From: Frankia sp. RB7
GTDB taxonomy: Bacteria > Pseudomonadota > Alphaproteobacteria > Rhizobiales > Xanthobacteraceae
Reading direction: 5' to 3'
Assembly (NCBI GenBank): GCA_030403585.1
Contig: JAUEPE010000023.1
Coordinates: 1 to 64,000 of the forward strand
Length of the DNA: 64,000 bases
Each line of letters starts with the position of its first letter. Position 1 is the stretch's first letter. The notes beneath the pieces were generated by a model. The model searched no databases, was not told the origin of the DNA, and saw nothing but the letters and a program-made list of their open reading frames with translations. A program made the position numbers and the translations under genes. This document shows, in pieces, positions 52,022 through 60,098 of the stretch.

Positions 52022-52915
52022 ATGGCCGATGTGAACGAGCAATCCTTCTCAGCCGGTAGCGCTACCGACACTGCTCCGGCGCGTCGCCCCAATTCGCTGC
52101 GACAGAGAATTCCGGCGCCGATCTGGCGCTTTCGGCCGACGTTGCAACCGGTCGCCGTAGTCCGAGCCATCAAGACGCAGATCATTCCCAAGATCGTGCT
52201 GGCATTACTCAGCACACCGATCGCAAAGCCCGCGGAGACCGCAGAGCCGACCACGCCGACCGAGGTGGAGGTGTTTGCCGCGCTGGCGCTTGGCGCCGAT
52301 GACGACGCGGCGTTCGCGTTTGTCGTGGATCTCCAGGCGAAGGGCACCTCAGTCGAATCGATTTTTCTCGACCTGCTGGCGCCCGCAGCACGTCAGCTCG
52401 GAGCGCAATGGGAATCGGACACGACCGATTTTGCCAGCGTAACGCTCGCCGTCGGGCGGCTGCAGCTCATCATGTACCGCCTCGGCGATAGTTTCGTCCA
52501 GGAAACCAACGGCGGCCACAGCGGGGAATCGGCCCTGCTGACAATCATTCCCGGGGACCAGCACAGTTTCGGATTGTCGATGGTGGCCGAGTTCTTCCGT
52601 CGCGCAGGCTGGAATCTCTGCACCGGCCCGTTTTCGTCGCATCAGGAGCTGACATCTCTGGTGCATAATCACTGGTTCGACATCGTTGGCTTCTCGGTCA
52701 GCAGCGATCGGCGGCTGGATGAGTTGAAGAAGGACATCCACGACATCAGGCGCGACTCGCGCAACAGGCAGGTCGGCATCATCCTGGGCGGCCCGCTGGT
52801 GATCGCGCAGCCCCACCTTGTGGCGTCGATGGGAGCCGATATGATGTCCGCCGATGCGACCACCGCGCCACAGCAGGCGCATGGGCTGATTGAACAGATG
52901 AAGGGCCGGACGTGA
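52022..52915 (+). CDS. ppaA: PpaA/AerR-like B12-binding transcriptional regulator
   Basis: A 297-aa regulator with a cobalamin-binding domain. The helical cap region shows LGAQWESDTTDFASVTLAVG. The B12 motif DxHxxG occurs as GDQHSFGLSMVAEFFRRAGW, followed by VGFSVSSDRRLDELKKDI and GIILGGPLV. PpaA/AerR/AppA-like proteins modulate PpsR/CrtJ. The N-terminus (about 80 residues) is not conserved and is basic. GGGGGAG precedes the ATG. It is divergent from bchF across a gap with PpsR boxes and is followed with overlap by a heme oxygenase gene. Confidence 0.9.
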   Translation: MADVNEQSFSAGSATDTAPARRPNSLRQRIPAPIWRFRPTLQPVAVVRAIKTQIIPKIVLALLSTPIAKPAETAEPTTPTEVEVFAALALGADDDAAFAFVVDLQAKGTSVESIFLDLLAPAARQLGAQWESDTTDFASVTLAVGRLQLIMYRLGDSFVQETNGGHSGESALLTIIPGDQHSFGLSMVAEFFRRAGWNLCTGPFSSHQELTSLVHNHWFDIVGFSVSSDRRLDELKKDIHDIRRDSRNRQVGIILGGPLVIAQPHLVASMGADMMSADATTAPQQAHGLIEQMKGRT

Positions 52916-53685
52916 CCGGCCTTGGCGCACGGGGACGGCGCGGATTGACGCGACGAAGCTTACCTTCCAACCCCATTGCGGACGCGACGGGAATGACGGC
53001 TGCGACGGCGGATGGCTCCTCCCCGCCCAGCGTCGTGACCGCGCTTTATCTCCGTACCAAGGCGCTGCATGCGGAAGCCGAACGGACCGGCATCATTCGC
53101 GATCTGCTGCGGGGTGACGCAAGCCGGGCTGGCTACATCCTGTTGTTGCGCAATCTGCTTCCTGCCTATCGAGCGATGGAGGATGGGCTCGAACGCCATC
53201 GCGGTTCACCCGGCATCGCATTGCTCTCCCGCTACCGCCTTGAACGAACGCTCGCGATCGAATCCGACCTTGCTGCGCTGTGCGGCGAGCGATGGATTGC
53301 GGATATTCCGCTGCTTGCCGCCGGCGAGATTTACGCCAAGCGGGTTTCGCATGCGGCCGATGGCGACGGCATGCGACTGATCGCACATGCCTATACCCGC
53401 TATCTCGGGGACCTCAGCGGCGGCCAGATCCTCCAGCGATTGCTGGCGCGCTCGCTGGAGCTTCGCCCTTCGGAGCTGACCTTCTACGATTTTCCGCACT
53501 TTCCAGATTTGAAAGTGCTGAAGGCCGACTACCGCAACGCGCTCGAAGAGGCCGGCGCACTTGTGCCCGATCCACAGGCTGTGGTGGAGGAAGGCGCAAT
53601 CGCCTTTTCCATGAATATCGACCTGTCCTGTGCCGTCGGGGCTGCAGTACCACAAAGGTCGGCCATGGTCGCGGTCGTGCAATAG
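52912..53685 (+). CDS. hmuO: Heme oxygenase (biliverdin-forming)
   Basis: A 257-aa heme oxygenase. The proximal histidine lies in LRTKALHAEAERTGIIRDLL and the distal-helix glycines in YTRYLGDLSGGQILQRLL. The reading frame starts at a GTG (52912) that overlaps the ppaA stop (GTGA); an ATG at 52993 would remove a non-conserved leader. The C-terminus is longer than usual. It would cleave heme to biliverdin, the chromophore required by the bacteriophytochrome encoded convergently next door. Confidence 0.92.
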   Translation: MTGLGARGRRGLTRRSLPSNPIADATGMTAATADGSSPPSVVTALYLRTKALHAEAERTGIIRDLLRGDASRAGYILLLRNLLPAYRAMEDGLERHRGSPGIALLSRYRLERTLAIESDLAALCGERWIADIPLLAAGEIYAKRVSHAADGDGMRLIAHAYTRYLGDLSGGQILQRLLARSLELRPSELTFYDFPHFPDLKVLKADYRNALEEAGALVPDPQAVVEEGAIAFSMNIDLSCAVGAAVPQRSAMVAVVQ

Positions 53686-53704
53686 GTCGGCCTCGCGTAC
53701 AGTT

Positions 53705-55885
53705 TCAGGCGTTCGGCTTGCCGCCGCCCGACGTCCGCGACGCATGCCAGATCAGATGCTCCAGCACTTCGGCGGTGCGCAGCGTCGAATTGCGGACGCT
53801 CTCGAGCATCTCGGCGATCCGGCCGGTTTCCACACCATAGGTGATCTCGAGCGCGGCGAGCTGGGCGTTCTCGACCACCGACGACAGCAGGTTCTGGTAG
53901 ACGAGATCGGTCTTGGAATCGAGACGGACACTGCTGATCCGATTGCTCTGAACGATACCTTCCTGGAAACGGCTACGCGCGATCTCGGCGGCCTTTCGGT
54001 CCGTGATATCGGAGAAGATCAGCACGAAGCCGAGCACCCGGTCCCGCGACGGCTGCACAGGATCGGCCCTTATCATCAACGGTTTTTCCCGGTTGCTTTC
54101 GCTGCGCAACAGCAACTCGCCGCGCCACGCGCGATGGTGACGGATGAGATCCGCAACATCGCGAAGAAAACGGTCCGATTGTTGAAATGCCCCGGCCAGC
54201 TCGTCCAGTCGATCGAACGCGCTGTGATCCTTCGGCAGCAAGGTCCTGAACGCTTCGTTCATCAGCAGGATCTTTCCGTCGATGTCGGCGATGATCACCG
54301 GCTGCTCGGACACACGCACGTGGCGGCTGAACTGTTCGAGCTGGTCCTGGGCGATGAGCGTGCGCACCGCGCGGAATTGCAGCACGATATCCGCCACCGA
54401 CTGGCCGATCAGGCGGGCGGCGGCAAGATCGGCCGGCGTCCACGGCTCGGACGTCCCCTCCACCTGCTGATGCCACTGTGCAAACGACCGCCGCGGCGAG
54501 AGATCCAATGGATTGTCGCCGATCACGAACGGCTTCAACGGATCGCCGCCCCAGGTCACCGTGCGGATGCGCTCCGGCCGGAACCAGATCAGGTACTCGC
54601 CGGGATTGCTGGAAATCGGCGTCACCGCGATGCCGCTCGCGACCTTCGTGATCCCCGCGAATTGAGGGAGATCCAGCCCTAACGATGCCGTCGCCACCAC
54701 AGATCGATCGCGATGCGTGTCGAGCCACGCACCGATCTCCCTGATTTCCTGTGTCCCCGGAACCTCACCGGTCGAGATGATCTGGCCTTCATAGATCAGA
54801 GCGCTTCCACTCGCCCCCAGCGGCTGCAGGACCGATTGCGAGCTATCGAAGATCGCGCCGCGCCAGTCGCCTTCGCGCGACATCGCCTCGATCATTCGCT
54901 GCTCGAGCCGTTGCACGAAGATCTCGGACTGGCTCTGCGCAAAGCTCTCGAGCGCCGCGATGCGCGTCGCAATCGCCTCGGCAAGCAGTTCGCAAACCGC
55001 CCGCAATTCAAAATGGATAAAGCGCGGCTCGTAATGATGACAGGCGACGAGGCCCCACAGCTTTCCGCCGACCACCAGCGAGATCACCAGGGTCGCGCCT
55101 ACGCCCATGTTCTTCAGGTACTGAAGGTGAATCGGGGACATGCTGCGCAGGAAGCAGAGCGACATATCCAGATCGCGTCCGGTGATCGGTGAGAGCCGGG
55201 GCTGCAGCGGGACGGGCTGATAGTTCACATCCACCAGCACGCGGACTCGTGTGCGCTCATAGAGTCGCCGCGCCATCTGCGGAATATCGGTCGCAGGGTA
55301 GCGATTGCCCAGATACGCTTCAAGCTCCGGCTTGCGGCGCTCCGAAAACACTTCGCCATGTCCCTCGTCATCGAAACGGTAGACCATGACCCGGTCATAG
55401 CCGGTACGATCCTGAAACAAAGTCGCGGCCTCTTCGCACAGCGCCCGAATCGAGGACGCGGTACGAATCTTCTCAAGCGCCTTGGCGATGTACCTGGTCA
55501 AATCGACCGACGGTCCGGCCCGCTCCAGCTCGATGACCAGCCCTCCTTCGGCCGGACGATGCAAAAGCCCGTCATATTCGGCGGCGGGGCTTCCGATCCT
55601 GCAGCGAACCGCGATCGGCATCCCCTGGGCGGTCGGGTCGAGGTGCGGGAGAATTCGGACCAGCAGGTCGCCGTCGAGATCGGCGAGCGCCATGCCGTCG
55701 ACTTGCTTCAGATTGAGAAATGCCGCGGCATTGGCACTGGCCTGAACAACACGGTGATCTGGCTCGCTGACGACCAACAGGGCGCCGTGGGGCTGTATTG
55801 AGCCCGCGAGATGGATCTCTTCCCGTTCGCAGTTCGAAAGGTCGGCTTTTCCGAATGCTGGTGTAGCGAGCGAATGCAGCGCCAA
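53705..55885 (-). CDS. bphP: Bacteriophytochrome with PAS output domain and no kinase
   Basis: A 726-aa photoreceptor. In order: the biliverdin-binding cysteine (about residue 19) in LSNCEREEIHLAGSIQPHG, a PAS domain, a GAF domain with PATDIPQMARRLY and WGLVACHHYEPRF, and a PHY domain with the tongue PRRSFAQWHQQV. A PAS/S-box domain (FRTLLPKDHSAFDRLDELAG) and a helical tail replace the usual histidine kinase. The start is taken as a TTG at 55885 with AGAGGA upstream; a longer ATG frame exists. This is the layout of the phytochrome that relieves PpsR repression in photosynthetic Bradyrhizobium. Confidence 0.95.
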   Translation of the reverse strand: MALHSLATPAFGKADLSNCEREEIHLAGSIQPHGALLVVSEPDHRVVQASANAAAFLNLKQVDGMALADLDGDLLVRILPHLDPTAQGMPIAVRCRIGSPAAEYDGLLHRPAEGGLVIELERAGPSVDLTRYIAKALEKIRTASSIRALCEEAATLFQDRTGYDRVMVYRFDDEGHGEVFSERRKPELEAYLGNRYPATDIPQMARRLYERTRVRVLVDVNYQPVPLQPRLSPITGRDLDMSLCFLRSMSPIHLQYLKNMGVGATLVISLVVGGKLWGLVACHHYEPRFIHFELRAVCELLAEAIATRIAALESFAQSQSEIFVQRLEQRMIEAMSREGDWRGAIFDSSQSVLQPLGASGSALIYEGQIISTGEVPGTQEIREIGAWLDTHRDRSVVATASLGLDLPQFAGITKVASGIAVTPISSNPGEYLIWFRPERIRTVTWGGDPLKPFVIGDNPLDLSPRRSFAQWHQQVEGTSEPWTPADLAAARLIGQSVADIVLQFRAVRTLIAQDQLEQFSRHVRVSEQPVIIADIDGKILLMNEAFRTLLPKDHSAFDRLDELAGAFQQSDRFLRDVADLIRHHRAWRGELLLRSESNREKPLMIRADPVQPSRDRVLGFVLIFSDITDRKAAEIARSRFQEGIVQSNRISSVRLDSKTDLVYQNLLSSVVENAQLAALEITYGVETGRIAEMLESVRNSTLRTAEVLEHLIWHASRTSGGGKPNA

Positions 55886-55886
55886 C

Positions 55887-57260
55887 TCAGTCCTCTGGGG
55901 TTTCCTCGGCGTCCGGCTCCTTGTCGTCCAGGCCGTAACGATTGAGCTTTGCATAAAGGCTCTGGCGGCTCAATCCCAGAAGTTCAGCCGTCGCCGTCCG
56001 GTTGCCACCAGCAAGCTCGAGCGCCTGCTTCACATAGTGCTGTTCGACGACGCCCACCGTATTCTTGACGAGCTGGCGCAGCGACGATTTCCCAATCTGC
56101 TCGCTCATCGAGCCCAGCGCGGTGCGCAGAAAATCACTCTCGCTGCCCGACGGCAGGCGACGGGCCACATTGCGAAGCAGCACGCCGATCTGACCCAACT
56201 CGCCCTCCCCGGTCCCGGCCGAGATCTCGACCTCAGTCTCGGTACCGAGCTCACCGCGAACCGACGTTGTGAACAGCCTCACGGTCTTGTGCCGCTGGAT
56301 GTTCGAAAGAAGTGCATTCAGATCGGCGCCCGGCTGCCAGAGCCACCGGTCAAGCGATTCCCCGATTGCTGACGCCTTCGAGCCGAGTTGCACCAGATCG
56401 AGAAAGGCCTGATTGGCGTGGCGAATGATGCCGGCTTCATCGAGCGCCACGAACCCATCGGGCAAATGCTCGACCAACTCCTCGATGGTCGAAGGCTCGC
56501 CCTTCTCTTTCGGGGCCGACAGGTCGGTCGCTGCGGTGAATTGAAGCAGAAACACATGGCCGGGCTCCGCCGTCATCAGCGACCCGCGCAGCATCCAAGG
56601 CATCGCTTCAGGGCCAAGATGCACAAGGATGCTCAGCGCCTTGCCGCGCTCGCGGATGCGCGCAAGCACTTCGCGAACCGCGTCGCGGTCTTCAGCGGCG
56701 ATGTCATGCAGCAGCTCGCGTCCTGCGATGTCCTCGTTGCGGCGACGCGGCGAATTCAGCGCCTCGATCGCAGTGCGGTTTGCCTCCAGGATCCGCAGAT
56801 TGGCGGCCGACACGATCATGACGGCTTCGTTCGATGCGTCGAAGACCAGACGGTAACGGGTCTCGATTTCGCGCAGCTTCCAATAGTCGCGCTCCATCGT
56901 TTGCTGGGCCGCGATCAGGCGCGACTGAAGCTCCGCGACGGCCTGCAGGTTCTTGCCGATCGCGAGCATTCCGGCACGGCCGCCAAGCAGCACCGTGGTG
57001 TATTCCATCGGAATTTCGAGACCGCTCGGAAAGCGCTGATTGATCTGGCGGAACGCCGAAATGCCAGTGACGCGCGCGTCATCGACCATACGCTTGACCT
57101 TCTCGCCGCCCATGTCACCGGCGACTTCGACCCAAAGGCGGCCGAGCCATCCGTCGACGCTCTCGCTGCTCATGGATGGCGACAGCGTCGCCTCGCGGAT
57201 CACCCCCTCCATGTCCAGCAAGAGGGTGATGTCGGGCTGTACGGTCGGTAATACGGCCAT
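55887..57260 (-). CDS. ppsR2: PpsR-type photosynthesis regulator, cysteine-free (PpsR2)
   Basis: A 457-aa regulator: an N-terminal domain, PAS1 after the helix ERDYWKLREIETRYRLVFDA, PAS2 (HLPDGFVALDEAGIIRHANQ) and a C-terminal Fis-type HTH, TATAELLGLSRQSLYAKLNR. There is no cysteine in the protein, so a thiol switch is impossible. It lies immediately upstream of bphP on the same strand, the arrangement in which phytochrome controls PpsR2 activity. The promoter region shared with cycA carries two PpsR boxes, so it may regulate itself. Confidence 0.93.
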   Translation of the reverse strand: MAVLPTVQPDITLLLDMEGVIREATLSPSMSSESVDGWLGRLWVEVAGDMGGEKVKRMVDDARVTGISAFRQINQRFPSGLEIPMEYTTVLLGGRAGMLAIGKNLQAVAELQSRLIAAQQTMERDYWKLREIETRYRLVFDASNEAVMIVSAANLRILEANRTAIEALNSPRRRNEDIAGRELLHDIAAEDRDAVREVLARIRERGKALSILVHLGPEAMPWMLRGSLMTAEPGHVFLLQFTAATDLSAPKEKGEPSTIEELVEHLPDGFVALDEAGIIRHANQAFLDLVQLGSKASAIGESLDRWLWQPGADLNALLSNIQRHKTVRLFTTSVRGELGTETEVEISAGTGEGELGQIGVLLRNVARRLPSGSESDFLRTALGSMSEQIGKSSLRQLVKNTVGVVEQHYVKQALELAGGNRTATAELLGLSRQSLYAKLNRYGLDDKEPDAEETPED

Positions 57261-57443
57261 CTGCTATCTGCCGATCATCCTGTGCGGAGCGTGAAGCTGT
57301 CGAAACAACGGCAGTTGGACCGATGCACGCGACGTGCCAACATTGCCTGACACTCGGCACCCGGAAATTAGGGCCCTGCCTAGTAGGAATGCGCAGAATC
57401 CGCCGGCAAAGTCAAGAAACACCTTTGTTTAGAAGGTTTTAGT

Positions 57444-57461
57444 TGTCACATTTGTATGACA
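57444..57461. promoter_or_regulatory. PpsR box 1 between ppsR2 and cycA
   Basis: TGTCACATTTGTATGACA is an exact TGT-N12-ACA box and also has good overall dyad symmetry. It lies 183 bases upstream of the ppsR2 start and 181 bases upstream of cycA, in an A/T-rich gap of 382 bases with no gene. Confidence 0.82.
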
Positions 57462-57587
57462 CAGGCTGTTCTCTTGGTGGCCGATGGCTCGCTGATAGAA
57501 TATTGAGCCAGCATAATCCACTTGGAACTCGTTGGACGTCCTCAAAAGAACGTCAGGGAACTGACAACACTAATTGATATTTATAAC

Positions 57588-57605
57588 TGTCAATATATCA
57601 TAACA
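57588..57605. promoter_or_regulatory. PpsR box 2 upstream of cycA
   Basis: TGTCAATATATCATAACA is an exact TGT-N12-ACA box, 37 bases upstream of the cycA start and close to its ribosome-binding site. That position suits repression by blocking RNA polymerase. It lies 144 bases from box 1. Confidence 0.8.
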
Positions 57606-57642
57606 TCCAAATCGGGACCAAACAGCAGTCAGGGAGAGCAAC

Positions 57643-58077
57643 GTGCCGGTGAAATCTGCAGTTTTTGCTTTTGTTGCAGCAGCCATTGTCTTTTCGAGCA
57701 GCGCGGCCATCGCACAAGACGCGGCCAAGGGTGAGCAGATTTTCAAGCAATGCATGACCTGCCACCGCATTGGGCCGGATGCCAAGAACCTGGTCGGGCC
57801 GGTCTTGACCGGCGTCATCGGCCGGCAATCGGGAACGGCGCCAGGCTTCGCCTATTCGACGTTGAATAAGTCCGCAGGTGAGAACGGACTGGTCTGGTCC
57901 GACGACCTGATCATGCAGTACCTGCCTGATCCGAACGCATTCCTGAAGAAATTCCTGACCGACAAGGGCAAGCCTGAACTGGCCGTCGGTTCGACCAAGA
58001 TGGCGTTCAAGCTCACTGACGAGCAGCAGCGGAAGGACGTCATCGCCTACATCAACAAATTCTCCGAAAAGAAATAG
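57643..58077 (+). CDS. cycA: Cytochrome c2
   Basis: A 144-aa class I cytochrome c with a Sec signal (residues 1-24, ending AAIAQ). The heme motif is CMTCH in IFKQCMTCHRIGPDAKN and the axial methionine is in STKMAFKL. It carries electrons from the bc1 complex to the photo-oxidised reaction centre in the periplasm. Translation begins at a GTG (57643) with GGGAGAG upstream. The location inside the photosynthesis cluster and two PpsR boxes in front argue for light/oxygen control. Confidence 0.94.
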   Translation: MPVKSAVFAFVAAAIVFSSSAAIAQDAAKGEQIFKQCMTCHRIGPDAKNLVGPVLTGVIGRQSGTAPGFAYSTLNKSAGENGLVWSDDLIMQYLPDPNAFLKKFLTDKGKPELAVGSTKMAFKLTDEQQRKDVIAYINKFSEKK

Positions 58078-58097
58078 TCGGTCGGCGCAGGGGCAGC

Positions 58098-58120
58098 GCG
58101 GTGGCTAGTTGCGCCACCGC
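58098..58120. terminator. Hairpin between convergent cycA and the following gene
   Basis: GCGGTGGC (58098-58105) and GCCACCGC (58113-58120) form a perfect 8-bp stem. It begins 20 bases after the cycA stop and contains the stop of the convergent gene. No T-run follows, so termination is only likely by position. Confidence 0.35.
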
Positions 58121-58371
58121 CGGGTGACGTCCGTCAGATGCGCGAGTCCGGCCGCCGCGAGTAAGAAGCTTGCCAACATCCAGCCGCTGCCGGCCAGGGT
58201 TGCGCGCAGTGCGAGCAGAAGAAATAGGCCGGCGCACAGATTAGGTAACAGGTCGCGTGGCGAGATGCCCCGCCGGGCACGCGACCAATATGCCAACAAG
58301 GCCGCAGCCTCGAGAACGACCACGACAAGAATGAAGTCGACGAGGCGTCCACTCGCAAACACGTCAGCCAT
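58105..58371 (-). CDS. 88-aa membrane protein in the photosynthesis cluster
   Basis: Three hydrophobic segments (about residues 10-29, 43-60 and 63-80) and a basic C-terminus TDVTRRWRN. It starts MADVFASGRLVDFILVVV. The position, convergent with cycA and 43 bases after tspO on the same strand, suggests it belongs to the bchG-tspO transcript. I do not recognise a family. Confidence 0.65.
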   Translation of the reverse strand: MADVFASGRLVDFILVVVVLEAAALLAYWSRARRGISPRDLLPNLCAGLFLLLALRATLAGSGWMLASFLLAAAGLAHLTDVTRRWRN

Positions 58372-58413
58372 ACCGGAACATCACATGGAGACCCCGATCC
58401 TGGCAACCGTTTG

Positions 58414-58902
58414 TCACGTAAACGGCCCGTTCAGACGAACGACCGTCAGATTGAGAAATGCGGCGAACGACACCCACAACAGATAAGGCACCAGATAAAG
58501 GCTCGCGGGCCTCGCGAAGCGCCAGAACACGATGATCGGCAACAGGATCGAAAGCCACAGGAACGCCACCTCGATTAGCGCCCAATCCGGACGTTTCAGC
58601 GCGAAGAACAACGTGCTCCACAACACATTGAGAAATCCGTTCAGGGCCAACAGCGCGATCACCCATTCCCGCTGCGCGCGGTTATCCGCGTTGCGCCAGG
58701 CATCAACCGCCGAGGCCGTCGCCAGCGTAAAGATCAAAGTCCAGGCGGGACCGAACAGCCAATCCGGCGGTTGCCAGGAGGGTTTTCGTAAGCCTTGATA
58801 CCAGACCCCGGTATCGGTCAACGTGCCGCCTAGCACCGCAATGAAGATCGCAACCGAAGCCGCGATCAGGACGGGCTTCCAGAAACTGCCGCGCGTGGCC
58901 AT
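58414..58902 (-). CDS. tspO: TspO/MBR tryptophan-rich sensory protein
   Basis: A 162-aa five-helix membrane protein. TspO marks are WYQGLRKPSWQPPDWLFGPA, DAWRNADNRAQREWVIALLA and LNGFLNVLWSTLFFALKRPD. It binds porphyrins and in purple bacteria restrains photosynthesis gene expression under oxygen. The ATG overlaps the bchP stop (TAATG), so the two are co-translated. Confidence 0.94.
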   Translation of the reverse strand: MATRGSFWKPVLIAASVAIFIAVLGGTLTDTGVWYQGLRKPSWQPPDWLFGPAWTLIFTLATASAVDAWRNADNRAQREWVIALLALNGFLNVLWSTLFFALKRPDWALIEVAFLWLSILLPIIVFWRFARPASLYLVPYLLWVSFAAFLNLTVVRLNGPFT

Positions 58903-60098
58903 TACGCCGATGCCAGCCCTGCCATGTGGGCAAGGTTCTTGAAGAAAATGCGGACATGGGCGACCGGCTTGGCGCGAACCAGTTCCTTGTTCATATAGGC
59001 ATCCCACGTCAGCTTCTGGACGTCGCGGTCGCGGCAGATGCTGACGAAACGTTCGCGGCGACGATCGTTGGAGTACCAGTACCACTGCATCACACCGAGA
59101 ATCCAGAACACGACACCGTGCAGCCGCATGAAGCGCTTCCGCGCATTGCGCAGGGCCTTGGCATCCCCAGTCTCCAGAAACTCGTCGACGGCCTCCGCCG
59201 ACAACCGTCCGCCGATCATCGCGTAGTAAATGCCCTCGCCCGACGCGGGAGCAACGACACCCGCGGCATCGCCGGCGAGCAGCACGCTGTGCCCATCGTC
59301 CCACCGCGGCAGCGGGTGCAGCGGGATCGGGGCGCCTTCGCGGCGAATGGTCTCCGAGGTTCCAAGCCCCGCGGCGTTTCGTAGGCCTCCCACGGAATCT
59401 CGTAATGAAAATCCCTTGCGGGCGGACCCTGTTCCGACGCTGACGGTGTCGCCGTGCGGGAAAACCCAGCCGTAGAAGTCGGGAGACACGCTGCCGCGGT
59501 AATAGACGTCGCAACGTGTACCGTCGAAGCTGGATGCCGCCGGCGGAGCGCGAACGATTTCATGATAGGCAAACACGTAAGGCAGCCGGTCAGCACCGGG
59601 CAGACACTGTCGTGCCACGGCCGACAAGGCGCCATCGGCACCGATCAACGCGCGCACCCGAACCGTGCGTTCCGCCATGGTCCCGTCGGCGGCGCGTTCC
59701 TCATAATGGACGACGGTCACGCCGGATTCGTCACGTTCGAAACGCTTGAACAGGCCAGTCCGCCGTTGCGCACCGGCATCGGCGGCGCGTGTTCGTAACC
59801 ATTCGTCGAACACATCGCGGTCGACCATGCCGACAAAGCCGCCGTCGATGGGCATGTCAACTTGCTTGTCCGATGGCGACACCATTCGGGCGGAGTTGAC
59901 GTGCGCGACCAGCAGGTGATCGGGAATGTCGAAGTCGCGGATCAGCCGCGGCGGGATCGCGCCACCACAAGGCTTGATGCGCCCGGCACGATCGAGCAAC
60001 AACACGCTCCGCCCGCGCTTTGCAAGATCGTGCGCGGCCGTCGCTCCGGACGGGCCTCCGCCAATCACCACGACATCGAACATCTCCGAACTGGTCAT
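58902..60098 (-). CDS. bchP: Geranylgeranyl reductase
   Basis: A 398-aa FAD enzyme that reduces the geranylgeranyl tail of bacteriochlorophyll to phytyl. Features are the FAD motif VVVIGGGPSGATAAHDLAKRG near the N-terminus, LLLDRAGRIKPCGGAIPPRL and the second flavin motif LLAGDAAGVVAPASGEGIYY. It overlaps the PucC-like gene by four bases and acts after BchG. Confidence 0.96.
   Translation of the reverse strand: MTSSEMFDVVVIGGGPSGATAAHDLAKRGRSVLLLDRAGRIKPCGGAIPPRLIRDFDIPDHLLVAHVNSARMVSPSDKQVDMPIDGGFVGMVDRDVFDEWLRTRAADAGAQRRTGLFKRFERDESGVTVVHYEERAADGTMAERTVRVRALIGADGALSAVARQCLPGADRLPYVFAYHEIVRAPPAASSFDGTRCDVYYRGSVSPDFYGWVFPHGDTVSVGTGSARKGFSLRDSVGGLRNAAGLGTSETIRREGAPIPLHPLPRWDDGHSVLLAGDAAGVVAPASGEGIYYAMIGGRLSAEAVDEFLETGDAKALRNARKRFMRLHGVVFWILGVMQWYWYSNDRRRERFVSICRDRDVQKLTWDAYMNKELVRAKPVAHVRIFFKNLAHMAGLASA

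Noticed and set aside
57575..57590. FixK/FNR-like box TTGAT-N4-ATAAC upstream of cycA
   Set aside because: The second half matches only three of five bases; too weak beside two exact PpsR boxes.
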